A stretch of 64,000 nt of DNA from Sphingorhabdus sp. M41 (GTDB lineage: Bacteria; Pseudomonadota; Alphaproteobacteria; Sphingomonadales; Sphingomonadaceae): contig NZ_CP014545.1 in assembly GCF_001586275.1 (NCBI RefSeq), positions 1,886,501 to 1,950,500 on the forward strand, in the 5' to 3' direction. Positions 18,966 through 26,746 of this stretch are shown in pieces (the stretch's first letter is position 1; the number at the start of each line of letters is the position of its first letter). Position numbers and translations under genes: made by a program. Under the pieces are notes generated by a model. It ran no database searches, was not told the origin of the DNA, and saw only the letters and a program-made list of their open reading frames with translations.

Positions 18966-19724
18966 TCAGATACCCGCGTACCACTCATAATTGGCGACAT
19001 CCTGCCAATAGCCACCTTTGCCTTCGCCGATTGCGGCCAATGAAGCGACCGCTTGAATCCCAGTCACATATTTTGCATGTTTATAGCCCAATTGACGCTC
19101 GACTCGGAGCCTCAGCGGCGCTCCATTTTCGATCGGCAAGGCCTCTCCGTTCAACCGATGAGCCAATATCGTCTGCGGATGGAAGCCGTCCAGCAAGTCT
19201 ATGCTTTCATAATAAGGTCTGCCGCCCAACCTGTCGGCACAGTGAAAAACCAGAAACCGGGCACTGTCTTTCAGGCGCGCTATATCGAGCAGGAATTTTA
19301 GCGGCACTCCGGTCCATTGCCCGATAGCGCTCCAGCCCTCGACACAGTCGTGCCGGGTGATCTGGGTCCGCTGCGGCAGGGATCGCAGGGCGGCCAGACT
19401 GAATTGCTGCGGCTTCTCGAACAAACCGGTCAGCCGTAGCTGCCAGTCGGTAAAGCCCTGGGCCGCGCTGGCCGCATATTCTGGTGTTGCCGGATCACGG
19501 CTGCCATTGGCCCGGAAGCTCGGCGACAGATCGGCAATGTCATATTCACTGGCCAATTCCATTCGATCGCCCAAGGCGCGCTGCACGGCGAAATTGGCTG
19601 TTTCGGCGCTCGCCAGGACTTCCTGAAAAGCCGGATTCCGGTTCAGGGCATCGCAACCGGATAACAGCCCCCCTGCACCGATCGCGGCGCCGGTGATCAG
19701 CTTCCGCCGGGTGATGATGGTCAT
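18966..19724 (-). CDS. Periplasmic molybdopterin-dependent oxidoreductase (sulfite-oxidase fold)
   Basis: 252 residues. The N-terminus carries a twin-arginine-like ITRRKLITG followed by a lipobox LLSGC, suggesting folded export by Tat and lipid anchoring. The oxidoreductase molybdopterin-binding domain has the Mo-ligand cysteine in RHDCVEGWS (Cys127), SLAALRSLPQRTQ before it and GAPLRLRVERQLGYKHAKYV after it. Related to MsrP/YedY and SorA-type enzymes; substrate unknown. ATG at 19724 overlaps the cytochrome b gene stop (ATGA), so the two form a translationally coupled pair in which the cytochrome probably passes electrons. Confidence 0.9.
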   Translation of the reverse strand: MTIITRRKLITGAAIGAGGLLSGCDALNRNPAFQEVLASAETANFAVQRALGDRMELASEYDIADLSPSFRANGSRDPATPEYAASAAQGFTDWQLRLTGLFEKPQQFSLAALRSLPQRTQITRHDCVEGWSAIGQWTGVPLKFLLDIARLKDSARFLVFHCADRLGGRPYYESIDLLDGFHPQTILAHRLNGEALPIENGAPLRLRVERQLGYKHAKYVTGIQAVASLAAIGEGKGGYWQDVANYEWYAGI

Positions 19725-20533
19725 TGCCCTGCCCCCTTGTCCCGTCCGCCGGTCAGCATCGCTGTCGTTTGTCTTATCGGCCCCGAAAGCAGGACCATCA
19801 CCATATGGATCAGAAAAAACAGCATCAGCAGAAAAGCGGTCAAAAAATGCACCGACCGGGCCGACTGGCGGCCTCCAAACAGATCGGTCAGAAACGGCCA
19901 ATTGGCATCCATCGCCGGCGACATGGCGAGCCCGGTCACGATCATCAGCGGCAGCAGAATGAAAATCACCCCGATATAGCTCAATTTCTGGATGACATTA
20001 TAATCCTGTGTCGACGATTGCCGGATCGTCGAAATCCGGGTGTGGTCACGCAAGGACCGCCAGATGTGAGATGGCCGCCACTCTGCTCGGCGCAAATGCA
20101 GGTCTTTCTGAATATGCCTGTTCCAAAGCGACCGTAGCATGAACAATGTCAAACCGAGGCTGAATATCCAGGCAAAGAAAAAATGCCAGCGCCGGCCGTC
20201 TGCCAGACTGTAGCTCGAGGGAATGGTTGCCCAGCCGGGAAAGGCCCATTTACGGGTTCTGCCTTCGCTGTCTTTCCAATTCCCCAGAAAACCGGTCGTC
20301 TCGATGCGCATTTCACCCAGACGCAGATAGCCGATGCGGTCTGACGAACCGACCGCCATCCAGGCATAGTCATCATTTGCACCATATTCGCCCCAGTAGA
20401 GCCGGGGATGAGCGTTGAAGATGGTCAGCCCACTCATCAACAGCACCAGCAGGCACAATGCATTGATCCAGTGCCAGAGACGGGTAGTCAGACGATGGCG
20501 GGGTTGATCGGGAATCAGGGCTTCCTTCGGCAT
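19721..20533 (-). CDS. Cytochrome b561/b-type membrane subunit partnered with the molybdoenzyme
   Basis: 270-residue integral membrane protein with about four to five membrane helices (LWHINALCLLVLLMSGLTIF, WHFFFAWIFSLGLTLFMLRS, KLSYIGVIFILLPLMIVTGL, FLTAFLLMLFFLIHMVMVLL). Conserved histidines at HRLTTRLWHWI, WHFFF, and HFL...HMV could bind haem. Resembles cytochrome b subunits of thiosulfate reductase and PF01292 proteins. First gene of the two-gene unit. Confidence 0.87.
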   Translation of the reverse strand: MPKEALIPDQPRHRLTTRLWHWINALCLLVLLMSGLTIFNAHPRLYWGEYGANDDYAWMAVGSSDRIGYLRLGEMRIETTGFLGNWKDSEGRTRKWAFPGWATIPSSYSLADGRRWHFFFAWIFSLGLTLFMLRSLWNRHIQKDLHLRRAEWRPSHIWRSLRDHTRISTIRQSSTQDYNVIQKLSYIGVIFILLPLMIVTGLAMSPAMDANWPFLTDLFGGRQSARSVHFLTAFLLMLFFLIHMVMVLLSGPIRQTTAMLTGGRDKGAGQ

Positions 20534-20762
20534 ATCGGTACTGTAACCGCTGGTTCGACATTGCCAAGCCTGCCGTTACACGAAAAACTGTTGCGCAGAG
20601 ACAACACACCCCCGGTGATATCGACACTTGTCCATTCCTGACAGAGTCATGCAGTTGCCGTTCATCTTTGTAAAACTATATCAACTCACGACCGCTAAAG
20701 AAAACAACAAAGTGTAAATAACGTAGTGGTCAGTCTAGTTGTTAAACCAAGGATCAATAGAA

Positions 20763-21302
20763 ATGAAAAATGTAACAATAGCGACTGCTATTGCAGTATC
20801 TGCGCTTGCGTCCCCCGTACTGGCTCAGAACAATACCGATTTTTCCGGAGTAAAGGCAACAGCAATCGCTGGCTATGACAATATCGATCTTGATATCGTC
20901 GGCGTCGATAATGTGGACGGATTCCTCTACGGCGGTTCGCTGGGCTATGATTTCCAGGCCGGCAATATTGTCTATGGCGTTGAACTGGAAGCCACCGAAT
21001 CCACCGGTAAAATCTCCAACACAGCCGGGCGTATCGAAGTAGGTCGCGACCTTTATGCTGGTGGCCGGCTTGGCTATGTCGTCGGTGGGTCTACCTTGCT
21101 CTACACCAAGGCCGGTTACACCAACGCGCGCAGCTCATCCCCCGGACTGGGCGGCGCCAATGGTGACGGCGTCCGTGTCGGCGCCGGTGTCGAATTCAAC
21201 CTCAGCGAAAAAGTCTTTGCCCGTGGCGAATATCGCTACAGCAACTATGAAGACGGTGTTTCGCGTAACCAGGGCCTCGTCGGTCTTGGCGTGAAATTCT
21301 AG
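20763..21302 (+). CDS. Outer-membrane beta-barrel protein (porin-like, OMP_b-brl family)
   Basis: 179-residue exported protein: signal peptide ending SPVLAQ, then alternating strands with aromatic girdles (GYDNIDLDIVG, GGSLGYDFQAGNIVYGVELE, LLYTKAGYTNAR, VFARGEYRYSNYED) and a terminal F in GLGVKF as the barrel signature. An eight-stranded barrel of the PF13505 type is expected; it may serve in membrane integrity or adhesion. ATG at 20763 has AAGGA 13 bases upstream. The stop codon lies within a 31-bp tandem duplication. Confidence 0.9.
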   Translation: MKNVTIATAIAVSALASPVLAQNNTDFSGVKATAIAGYDNIDLDIVGVDNVDGFLYGGSLGYDFQAGNIVYGVELEATESTGKISNTAGRIEVGRDLYAGGRLGYVVGGSTLLYTKAGYTNARSSSPGLGGANGDGVRVGAGVEFNLSEKVFARGEYRYSNYEDGVSRNQGLVGLGVKF

Positions 21303-21353
21303 TCCTCCAAGATTAGAACTAATGAAATTCTAGTCCTCCAAGATTAGAACTAA
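21292..21353. repeat. Perfect 31-bp tandem duplication over the OMP stop codon
   Basis: Two adjacent identical 31-bp units (21292-21322, 21323-21353), each beginning TGAAATTCTAGTCC. The first contains the last codons and stop of the OMP gene, the second is 3' untranslated, between the stop and the terminator. Confidence 0.95.
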
Positions 21354-21360
21354 ACAGAAG

Positions 21361-21389
21361 GGGCGGGTAGCGATACCCGCCCTTTTTTT
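21361..21389 (+). terminator. Rho-independent terminator of the OMP gene
   Basis: GGGCGGGTA-GCGA-TACCCGCCC perfect stem followed by seven T. Strong intrinsic terminator. Confidence 0.95.
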
Positions 21390-21450
21390 GTCTTTCCAAA
21401 CCTTCCAATTTTCTTCAAAATGTGAATTCATCATTGAAGGATGGGATATC

Positions 21451-21840
21451 ATGAGCACCCACAAACAGGTTATCAAACTGCATCCTGATCCTCTGGCTGC
21501 CTACGCGATTTCGCCGGGATGGCAGGTAGGTGGCCTCCTGTTTCTTTCCGGCCAGGCTGCGATTGACGAGCAAGGTCAAGTGGTCGGCGCGGCTGATTTC
21601 GATGCTCAGCTACAGCAGGTTTTTATCAATATCGACCGCGTTTTGCACGCGGCGGGCAGCCGCCGCGACCAGATCGTCAAGGTGACCATCTATCTGACTG
21701 ATATGGGAAATTTCCCGACGATCGTGCAAGCCCGAAAAATCTATTTTGAGTCCCCCTACCCGGCGGACACGATCGTGGAGGTCAAGGCATTGGCCTTGCC
21801 GGATCTGATGGTCGAGATCGACGTGATCGCCGTCGCCTAG
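21451..21840 (+). CDS. RidA/YjgF-family imine deaminase
   Basis: 129-residue member of the Rid family, which hydrolyses reactive enamine/imine intermediates. Signatures: [51 protein letters not shown] and the C-terminal [21 protein letters not shown]. The RidA-type arginine of the usual CxR motif is not evident in VEVKALAL, so it may belong to a Rid2-7 type rather than canonical RidA. Start at ATG 21451. Overlaps the rlmN end tail to tail by 4 bp. Confidence 0.88.
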   Translation: MSTHKQVIKLHPDPLAAYAISPGWQVGGLLFLSGQAAIDEQGQVVGAADFDAQLQQVFINIDRVLHAAGSRRDQIVKVTIYLTDMGNFPTIVQARKIYFESPYPADTIVEVKALALPDLMVEIDVIAVA

Positions 21841-23084
21841 CCCAGAGCGGCCTGTTTCTCTTCGGCCAGCCGGTCCAGTTCGGCACGACTTTTCTTTTCA
21901 CTTGCCGATTTCAGCTGTCCGCAGGCCGCCATGATATCCCGGCCTCTCGGCGTCCGGATCGGCGCACTGATTCCCGCATCGAAAATAATCTTCGAGAAGG
22001 ATTTTATCCGTTCGGGGGTCGAGCATTCATAGTCCGAACCGGGCCAGGGATTGAACGGGATCAGATTGACCTTGGCGGGCAAATCATAGTTGCGCAGCAG
22101 ATTGACCAGCTCGCGGGCATCCTGATCGCTGTCATTCTTGTCCTTGAGCATCACATATTCAAAAGTGATCCGCCGGGCATTGTTGGCGCCCGGATAGTCC
22201 GCGCAGGCTTGCAGCAATTCCTCGATCGAATATTTGCGGTTGAGCGGGACGATCTCGTCTCTGGTTTCCTTGTTCACCGCATGCAGGGAAATCGCGAGAT
22301 TGACATTGATCTCTGCCCCGGCCCGCGCGATCATCGGCACAACGCCGCTGGTCGATAACGTAATCCGGCGGCGCGATAGCGCAAGCCCGTCGCCGTCCAT
22401 AACGATCTTCATCGCATCGCGCACATTATCAAAATTATACAAAGGCTCGCCCATGCCCATCAGCACGATATTGGTCAGCAGGCGTCCGTCGGACTTATAG
22501 GCCTGATTATATTCCTTGGTATTTTCCGCCTCGCCTTCGTCGGAAAAATCCATTACGCCCTTCGGCCATTCGCCCAGCGCATCACGCGCAAGCATCACTT
22601 GGCCGACAATCTCGCCGGGCGTCAGATTCCGCACCAGCCGCATCGTCCCGGTGTGGCAGAAGCGACAATTGAGTGTGCATCCCACTTGGCTGGATATACA
22701 GAGCGTACCGCGATCCTCATCAGGAATAAAGACCATCTCGTAATCTTGCGCATCCGCCGAGCGCAGCAACCATTTGCGAGTCCCGTCTTCCGACAGATGC
22801 GCTTCAACGATCTCCGGCCGACCAATCACAAAGCGCTCTGCCAGCCACGGCCGCAGACTCTTGCTCATGTCAGTCATCAGCGCGAAATCATTGATGCCGC
22901 GATGATATATCCAGTGGAACAGCTGCTTGGAGCGCAGTTTTCCCTGCTTCTCCTCTAGCCCGGCATCGATCAGCACGCTGCGGATTTCCGCAACGCTGAG
23001 ACCTATGAGGTCAACGCGGCCATCGGCACGCGGAGTGACCTTGGCGGGTAAGGGAACGGGATCGATATGGCCGGGAATCTGCAT
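21837..23084 (-). CDS. rlmN: 23S rRNA/tRNA (adenine-2)-methyltransferase RlmN
   Basis: Radical-SAM enzyme methylating A2503 of 23S rRNA and A37 of some tRNAs; 415 residues. Radical SAM cysteines Cys136, Cys140, Cys143 in [41 protein letters not shown] and the later SLHAVN and [11 protein letters not shown] segments are typical, as is the C-terminal [14 protein letters not shown] with the second catalytic cysteine. The RGxDIxAACGQL motif separates it from Cfr. Confidence 0.97.
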   Translation of the reverse strand: MQIPGHIDPVPLPAKVTPRADGRVDLIGLSVAEIRSVLIDAGLEEKQGKLRSKQLFHWIYHRGINDFALMTDMSKSLRPWLAERFVIGRPEIVEAHLSEDGTRKWLLRSADAQDYEMVFIPDEDRGTLCISSQVGCTLNCRFCHTGTMRLVRNLTPGEIVGQVMLARDALGEWPKGVMDFSDEGEAENTKEYNQAYKSDGRLLTNIVLMGMGEPLYNFDNVRDAMKIVMDGDGLALSRRRITLSTSGVVPMIARAGAEINVNLAISLHAVNKETRDEIVPLNRKYSIEELLQACADYPGANNARRITFEYVMLKDKNDSDQDARELVNLLRNYDLPAKVNLIPFNPWPGSDYECSTPERIKSFSKIIFDAGISAPIRTPRGRDIMAACGQLKSASEKKSRAELDRLAEEKQAALG

Positions 23085-23117
23085 GGGAGCGCATATAGTG
23101 CGTGTCCCCGGGAAAAT

Positions 23118-23612
23118 CTACCGCAACCGCGAACATCCCAAAGATGCCGCATCAATCGCCGTCGCAGCGCCGCGCAGCCGATAGGCGTCGACGATCGGCT
23201 TGCCATCGCGTCCGACGCTTTCCACGGTCATGCTGGTGGCCGAACGAATGGCGGCGATGATGGCGGCATCCATGCGCTTGTCCTGCGACCAGCCATCAGC
23301 GCGATTGGCGGTGAGCTGAAAACGGCGGCCGGCGATACTGACCATCACCCGGCTGTTGGTGGACCGGTCACGACTCAAGCGGACGTGGAATTGCCGCCTG
23401 ATTGCGCGACGAGGCCAGAAACCGACGGTAGCAAAGGATTTGCGCTCGGCCTTGCCGGTGATCTCCTCCGACTCTGCAATCGCATAGCAGCGCGGAATTT
23501 CCGGATCGCGGAACGCGCCCCAGCTGTTGAATATGCCGAGGGAATCCCTGGCCGCCAGCGGGGACGAGATCACGGAGATTGCGAGTCCGAGAAGAATATA
23601 TAGCTTGTTCAA
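23118..23612 (-). CDS. Secreted IalB-like (invasion-associated locus B family) protein
   Basis: 164-residue exported protein with signal peptide MNKLYILLGLAISVISSPLAAR. The mature part begins SWGAFRDPEIPRCYAIAES, like the opening of IalB-family domains, and keeps a second cysteine near the end (SLGCSRLR) that could pair with the first. Starts with TTG at 23612 overlapping the TGA of the phosphatase gene (TTGA), so translation is coupled. Function unknown; the family name comes from Bartonella but homologues are common in non-pathogens. Confidence 0.75.
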   Translation of the reverse strand: MNKLYILLGLAISVISSPLAARDSLGIFNSWGAFRDPEIPRCYAIAESEEITGKAERKSFATVGFWPRRAIRRQFHVRLSRDRSTNSRVMVSIAGRRFQLTANRADGWSQDKRMDAAIIAAIRSATSMTVESVGRDGKPIVDAYRLRGAATAIDAASLGCSRLR

Positions 23613-24253
23613 GCCTTCTCCCCTTCCCCTCCGCCGATGTGAATAACGTCCTCTACGCCGTCTCTGATCTGGACGATGGAGCCCTGCGGCAATCCTTCGG
23701 CAATCGGTGCGTCAAAGCGCGGATGCGGATCGGCACCGACAAGCAGACCGCGCAACACCCGGCTGGTCATGCCGTGGCTTATCAGCACCGCATCGCGGAC
23801 AAATTCCTGCTCCGCCAACCAATGTTCGAGCCGTCTGGCGATAGCACGATAATCCTCACCACCGGGAGCGACCGTGACAAACAGCCGTTCGGTTTCGTCT
23901 ATTTCCAGCTGGCCGGCCAGATCGCGGTACCAGGCACCGCCCCATTCGCCCATATCTATTTCGCGTAGCCGCTCATCGCTGCGCGCCTGATGCCAGTCCG
24001 CACCGACATGTTCGGCAACCACCGAAAGAGTCTGCAGCGCCCGGTCGGTGTTGGACGCGATCAGATCAAGCTCCGGTTGCTCCTCCGCCAAATGGCGCGC
24101 AAGCGCTTTGCCCATTTCGTCGGCCTGGGCAAATCCGGTTCGGGTTAGCGGCGTGTGGATATGATCGCCCTGCAGCCGGCCCGCCAGATTAAAGATCGTC
24201 TCGCCATGCCGCGCGATAAACAGTCGTTTTCCCTTGGTGTCGATGCCGCTCAT
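23609..24253 (-). CDS. Histidine phosphatase (phosphoglycerate-mutase-like) family protein
   Basis: 214-residue cytosolic enzyme with the phosphohistidine motif RHGET (His16) in LFIARHGETIFN, PLTRTGFAQADEMGKAL, SNTDRALQTLSVVAEHVG, REIDMGEWGG and the second catalytic histidine in VLISHGMTSRVLRG. Could act on phosphosugars or other phosphoesters. Upstream partner of the IalB-like gene. Confidence 0.92.
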   Translation of the reverse strand: MSGIDTKGKRLFIARHGETIFNLAGRLQGDHIHTPLTRTGFAQADEMGKALARHLAEEQPELDLIASNTDRALQTLSVVAEHVGADWHQARSDERLREIDMGEWGGAWYRDLAGQLEIDETERLFVTVAPGGEDYRAIARRLEHWLAEQEFVRDAVLISHGMTSRVLRGLLVGADPHPRFDAPIAEGLPQGSIVQIRDGVEDVIHIGGGEGEKA

Positions 24254-24481
24254 ATTAACCCTGTTCTGTCCCGAAATGGCCTAATCCATCCCCTGTCCCT
24301 GCGGCTTTAGCTGCCTTATTGGTTTTTTCCACAGTTTTTCACGGCATTATCGGACGTTGACGGCGATCAGGCTTGCCCTGCGGCACTTTATTGTTAATGA
24401 AGCGGGGAACTATCCGTGAGCCTGTGCGGAGTCTTTTGCGCAGCCATTTTCACGGTCGATCGGGAACAAGAAGGACGGTTT

Positions 24482-25597
24482 ATGAAAGCGACCATTGAAC
24501 GCGCGGCATTGCTAAAGAGCCTGGGCCATGTCCAGTCCGTGGTTGAGCGGCGCAACACTATCCCCATCCTCTCCAACGTGCTGATCGAAGCCAGCGCCGA
24601 CGGCAGCATCAAGCTGATGGCGACCGATCTTGATCTTCAGGTTGTCGAAACCGTCGAAGCCCAGGTCGAAACCGCCGGGTCCACCACCGTTTCCGCGCAT
24701 ACCCTGTTCGACATTGCCCGCAAGCTGCCAGATGGCTCTCAAGTGCAGCTCGACGCCGCCGACGGCAAGATGAAGGTCAATGCCGGTCGCGCTCGGTTCA
24801 ATCTGCAGACGCTGCCCCGTGACGATTTCCCGGTCATCGCCGAAGGCGAACTGCCGACCAGTTTCGAATTGCCGGCCAGCTCGCTGATCCAGATTATCGA
24901 CAAGACCCGTTTCGCAATCTCGACCGAGGAAACCCGCTATTATCTCAACGGCATTTTCCTGCACGTGCAGGACGAGGAAACCCCGGTACTCAAAGCCGCA
25001 GCGACCGACGGTCACCGTCTCGCTCGTGTAACGCTGCCCCGCCCTGCTGGCGCAGAAGGCATGCCTGACGTGATCGTGCCGCGCAAATGCGTCAACGAGT
25101 TGCGCAAATTGCTCGACGAAAATAGCGAATCATCGGTTCAGGTCGACCTGTCGGCGAGCAAGATCCGCTTCACATTGGGCACCGCGATCCTGACCAGCAA
25201 ATTGATCGACGGTACTTTCCCCGATTACACCCGCGTCATCCCGACCGGCAATGACAAGCTGCTCAAGATCGATGCGAAAAGCTTCGCCCAAGGCGTCGAC
25301 CGCGTCTCGACCATCGCCACCGAAAAAACCCGCGCCGTCAAAATGGCGCTCGGCGATGACAAGATCACGCTCTCGGTAACCTCGCCGGAAAATGGCAAGG
25401 CCGAGGAAGAAGTGCCCGGCTCCTACAAGGACGATGTTTTCGAAATCGGTTTCAACTCGAAATATCTGATGGATATTCTCGGCGAGATCGAAGGCGACAC
25501 CGTCGAACTGCATCTGGCCGACGCCAGCGCCCCGACGCTCATTCGCGAGAATGACAAGTCGACAGCGCTTTATGTGCTGATGCCAATGCGGGTTTGA
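24482..25597 (+). CDS. dnaN: DNA polymerase III beta subunit (sliding clamp)
   Basis: Ring-shaped processivity clamp; 371 residues in three clamp domains, normal length. Begins MKATIERAALLKSLGHVQ, with NTIPILSNVLIEA, LLPRDDFPVI-type segment (here LPRDDFPVIAEGELP), RYYLNGIFLHV, TDGHRLA and the C-terminal ALYVLMPMRV. ATG at 24482 has GAAGGA upstream. dnaA and recF are not next to it, so it is not at a classical dnaA-dnaN origin locus. Confidence 0.98.
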   Translation: MKATIERAALLKSLGHVQSVVERRNTIPILSNVLIEASADGSIKLMATDLDLQVVETVEAQVETAGSTTVSAHTLFDIARKLPDGSQVQLDAADGKMKVNAGRARFNLQTLPRDDFPVIAEGELPTSFELPASSLIQIIDKTRFAISTEETRYYLNGIFLHVQDEETPVLKAAATDGHRLARVTLPRPAGAEGMPDVIVPRKCVNELRKLLDENSESSVQVDLSASKIRFTLGTAILTSKLIDGTFPDYTRVIPTGNDKLLKIDAKSFAQGVDRVSTIATEKTRAVKMALGDDKITLSVTSPENGKAEEEVPGSYKDDVFEIGFNSKYLMDILGEIEGDTVELHLADASAPTLIRENDKSTALYVLMPMRV

Positions 25598-25647
25598 TCG
25601 ACTCGATCAAATTAGTTCTTTGATCGAACTCCTGGAGAGGAACGAAC

Positions 25648-26094
25648 ATGCTGCATGACGAGGCAATGCAAATGTTCGAAAGCGTTGCAAATAAGCACAA
25701 TCGTCAACTGATCATCGATGATGAATCAGACTATTGGATTGATTGCCATCTCGAGGCCAATGATGGTTTATTGTGTGAAATAAGCTTTGTTTGGATTGAT
25801 GATCTAGTCAATCTCTCAACCGACTATTTTTCAATGGAATATTATGTCGACGCTGTCGAAAATGCCTCGGCTCTGTTTTTAGACGCAGCAAATGACATAC
25901 TTGGTAATAAAGCTAGATCGCTCTGCCTATACCGGAGAAATTCTGCAGCCCCCTATAAAGTGAAGCTGCAACGCCATCAAAACGGTCGATGGAAAACCTT
26001 TTACACATATATGAACAGATGGCCGTGGGGATTGTGTCCAAGGCAGGAGGAAAGGTTTTTTTTCGTCGATCCACCTATTCTCTCGATCCCTTGA
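25648..26094 (+). CDS. Orphan hypothetical protein, AT-rich gene
   Basis: 148-residue protein I do not recognise. The gene has a good ribosome binding site (GGAGAGG before ATG), sits 50 bp after dnaN and reads clearly lower in GC than its neighbours. The N-terminal two thirds are acidic (DDESDYWIDCHLEANDG, SFVWIDDLVNLSTDYFSMEYYVDAV), the last third is basic/aromatic (KVKLQRHQNGRWKTFYTYMNR). No signal peptide or membrane segment. The size and acidity recall toxin-immunity proteins, but nothing in the sequence or context proves this. Possibly horizontally acquired. Confidence 0.7.
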   Translation: MLHDEAMQMFESVANKHNRQLIIDDESDYWIDCHLEANDGLLCEISFVWIDDLVNLSTDYFSMEYYVDAVENASALFLDAANDILGNKARSLCLYRRNSAAPYKVKLQRHQNGRWKTFYTYMNRWPWGLCPRQEERFFFVDPPILSIP

Positions 26095-26201
26095 ATCTTG
26101 CCCGACTTGAGCCAATCCCGATCGACAGCCAATCGGAGCCTTCTCCGTGTTCAGATGACTAGCATTTGCGCTCACCGCGCCATATAGCGCCCACATAGAC
26201 A

Positions 26202-26648
26202 ATGACTCGACCTCTCTCCCTCTCCCGGTTCCTGAAAACCAACCCGGCGATCCACGCATTCGCTTTGCTCGCGATATTGGTGAGTGCGCTGACGCCGCAA
26301 GGCTTCATGCCCACGCACACCGCGAGCGGCTTTGCGATCAAACTTTGCTCGGGCCACGCCGACAGCAAGCTGGTGATCACGCCGGACAACCCCGACTTTG
26401 ACCTGCTTACGCTGGTCTATGGTCAGCAGAACGAGAGCGCGCCGGAACCCGAACAGGAACCATCAACGCCTGCCTGCGCCTTCGCCGGTGGCACGTCCTT
26501 TGGCCTTGTCGCTTCCGCACCAGAGCTCGCAATGTCGACATTGCCTCCGGCCATGCACGAACCATCCGAACCCCGCCGCTTCGCGCTGCGCAACCGGATT
26601 AATATCCCGCCCGCGACCGGGCCGCCGGTAATTTCCCGAACCATCTGA
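26202..26648 (+). CDS. DUF2946-family protein
   Basis: 148-residue protein with one N-terminal membrane segment/signal (HAFALLAILVSALTPQGFM) followed by the DUF2946 pattern PQGFMPT...GFAIKLCSGH and a C-terminal Pro-rich region. In other proteobacteria this family is often next to copper-related TonB receptors and PepSY proteins; a TonB receptor follows here 98 bp downstream on the same strand. Role unknown; metal-linked function is inferred from context only. Confidence 0.78.
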   Translation: MTRPLSLSRFLKTNPAIHAFALLAILVSALTPQGFMPTHTASGFAIKLCSGHADSKLVITPDNPDFDLLTLVYGQQNESAPEPEQEPSTPACAFAGGTSFGLVASAPELAMSTLPPAMHEPSEPRRFALRNRINIPPATGPPVISRTI

Positions 26649-26746
26649 AATAGCGCGCGATCTTAGCCTTGATGGGTGAATGATCGCACCATTTGCATTT
26701 TTTCCGGCTCTCCCACGCGGTGGGACATGGCCGTTTGGGAATTATC

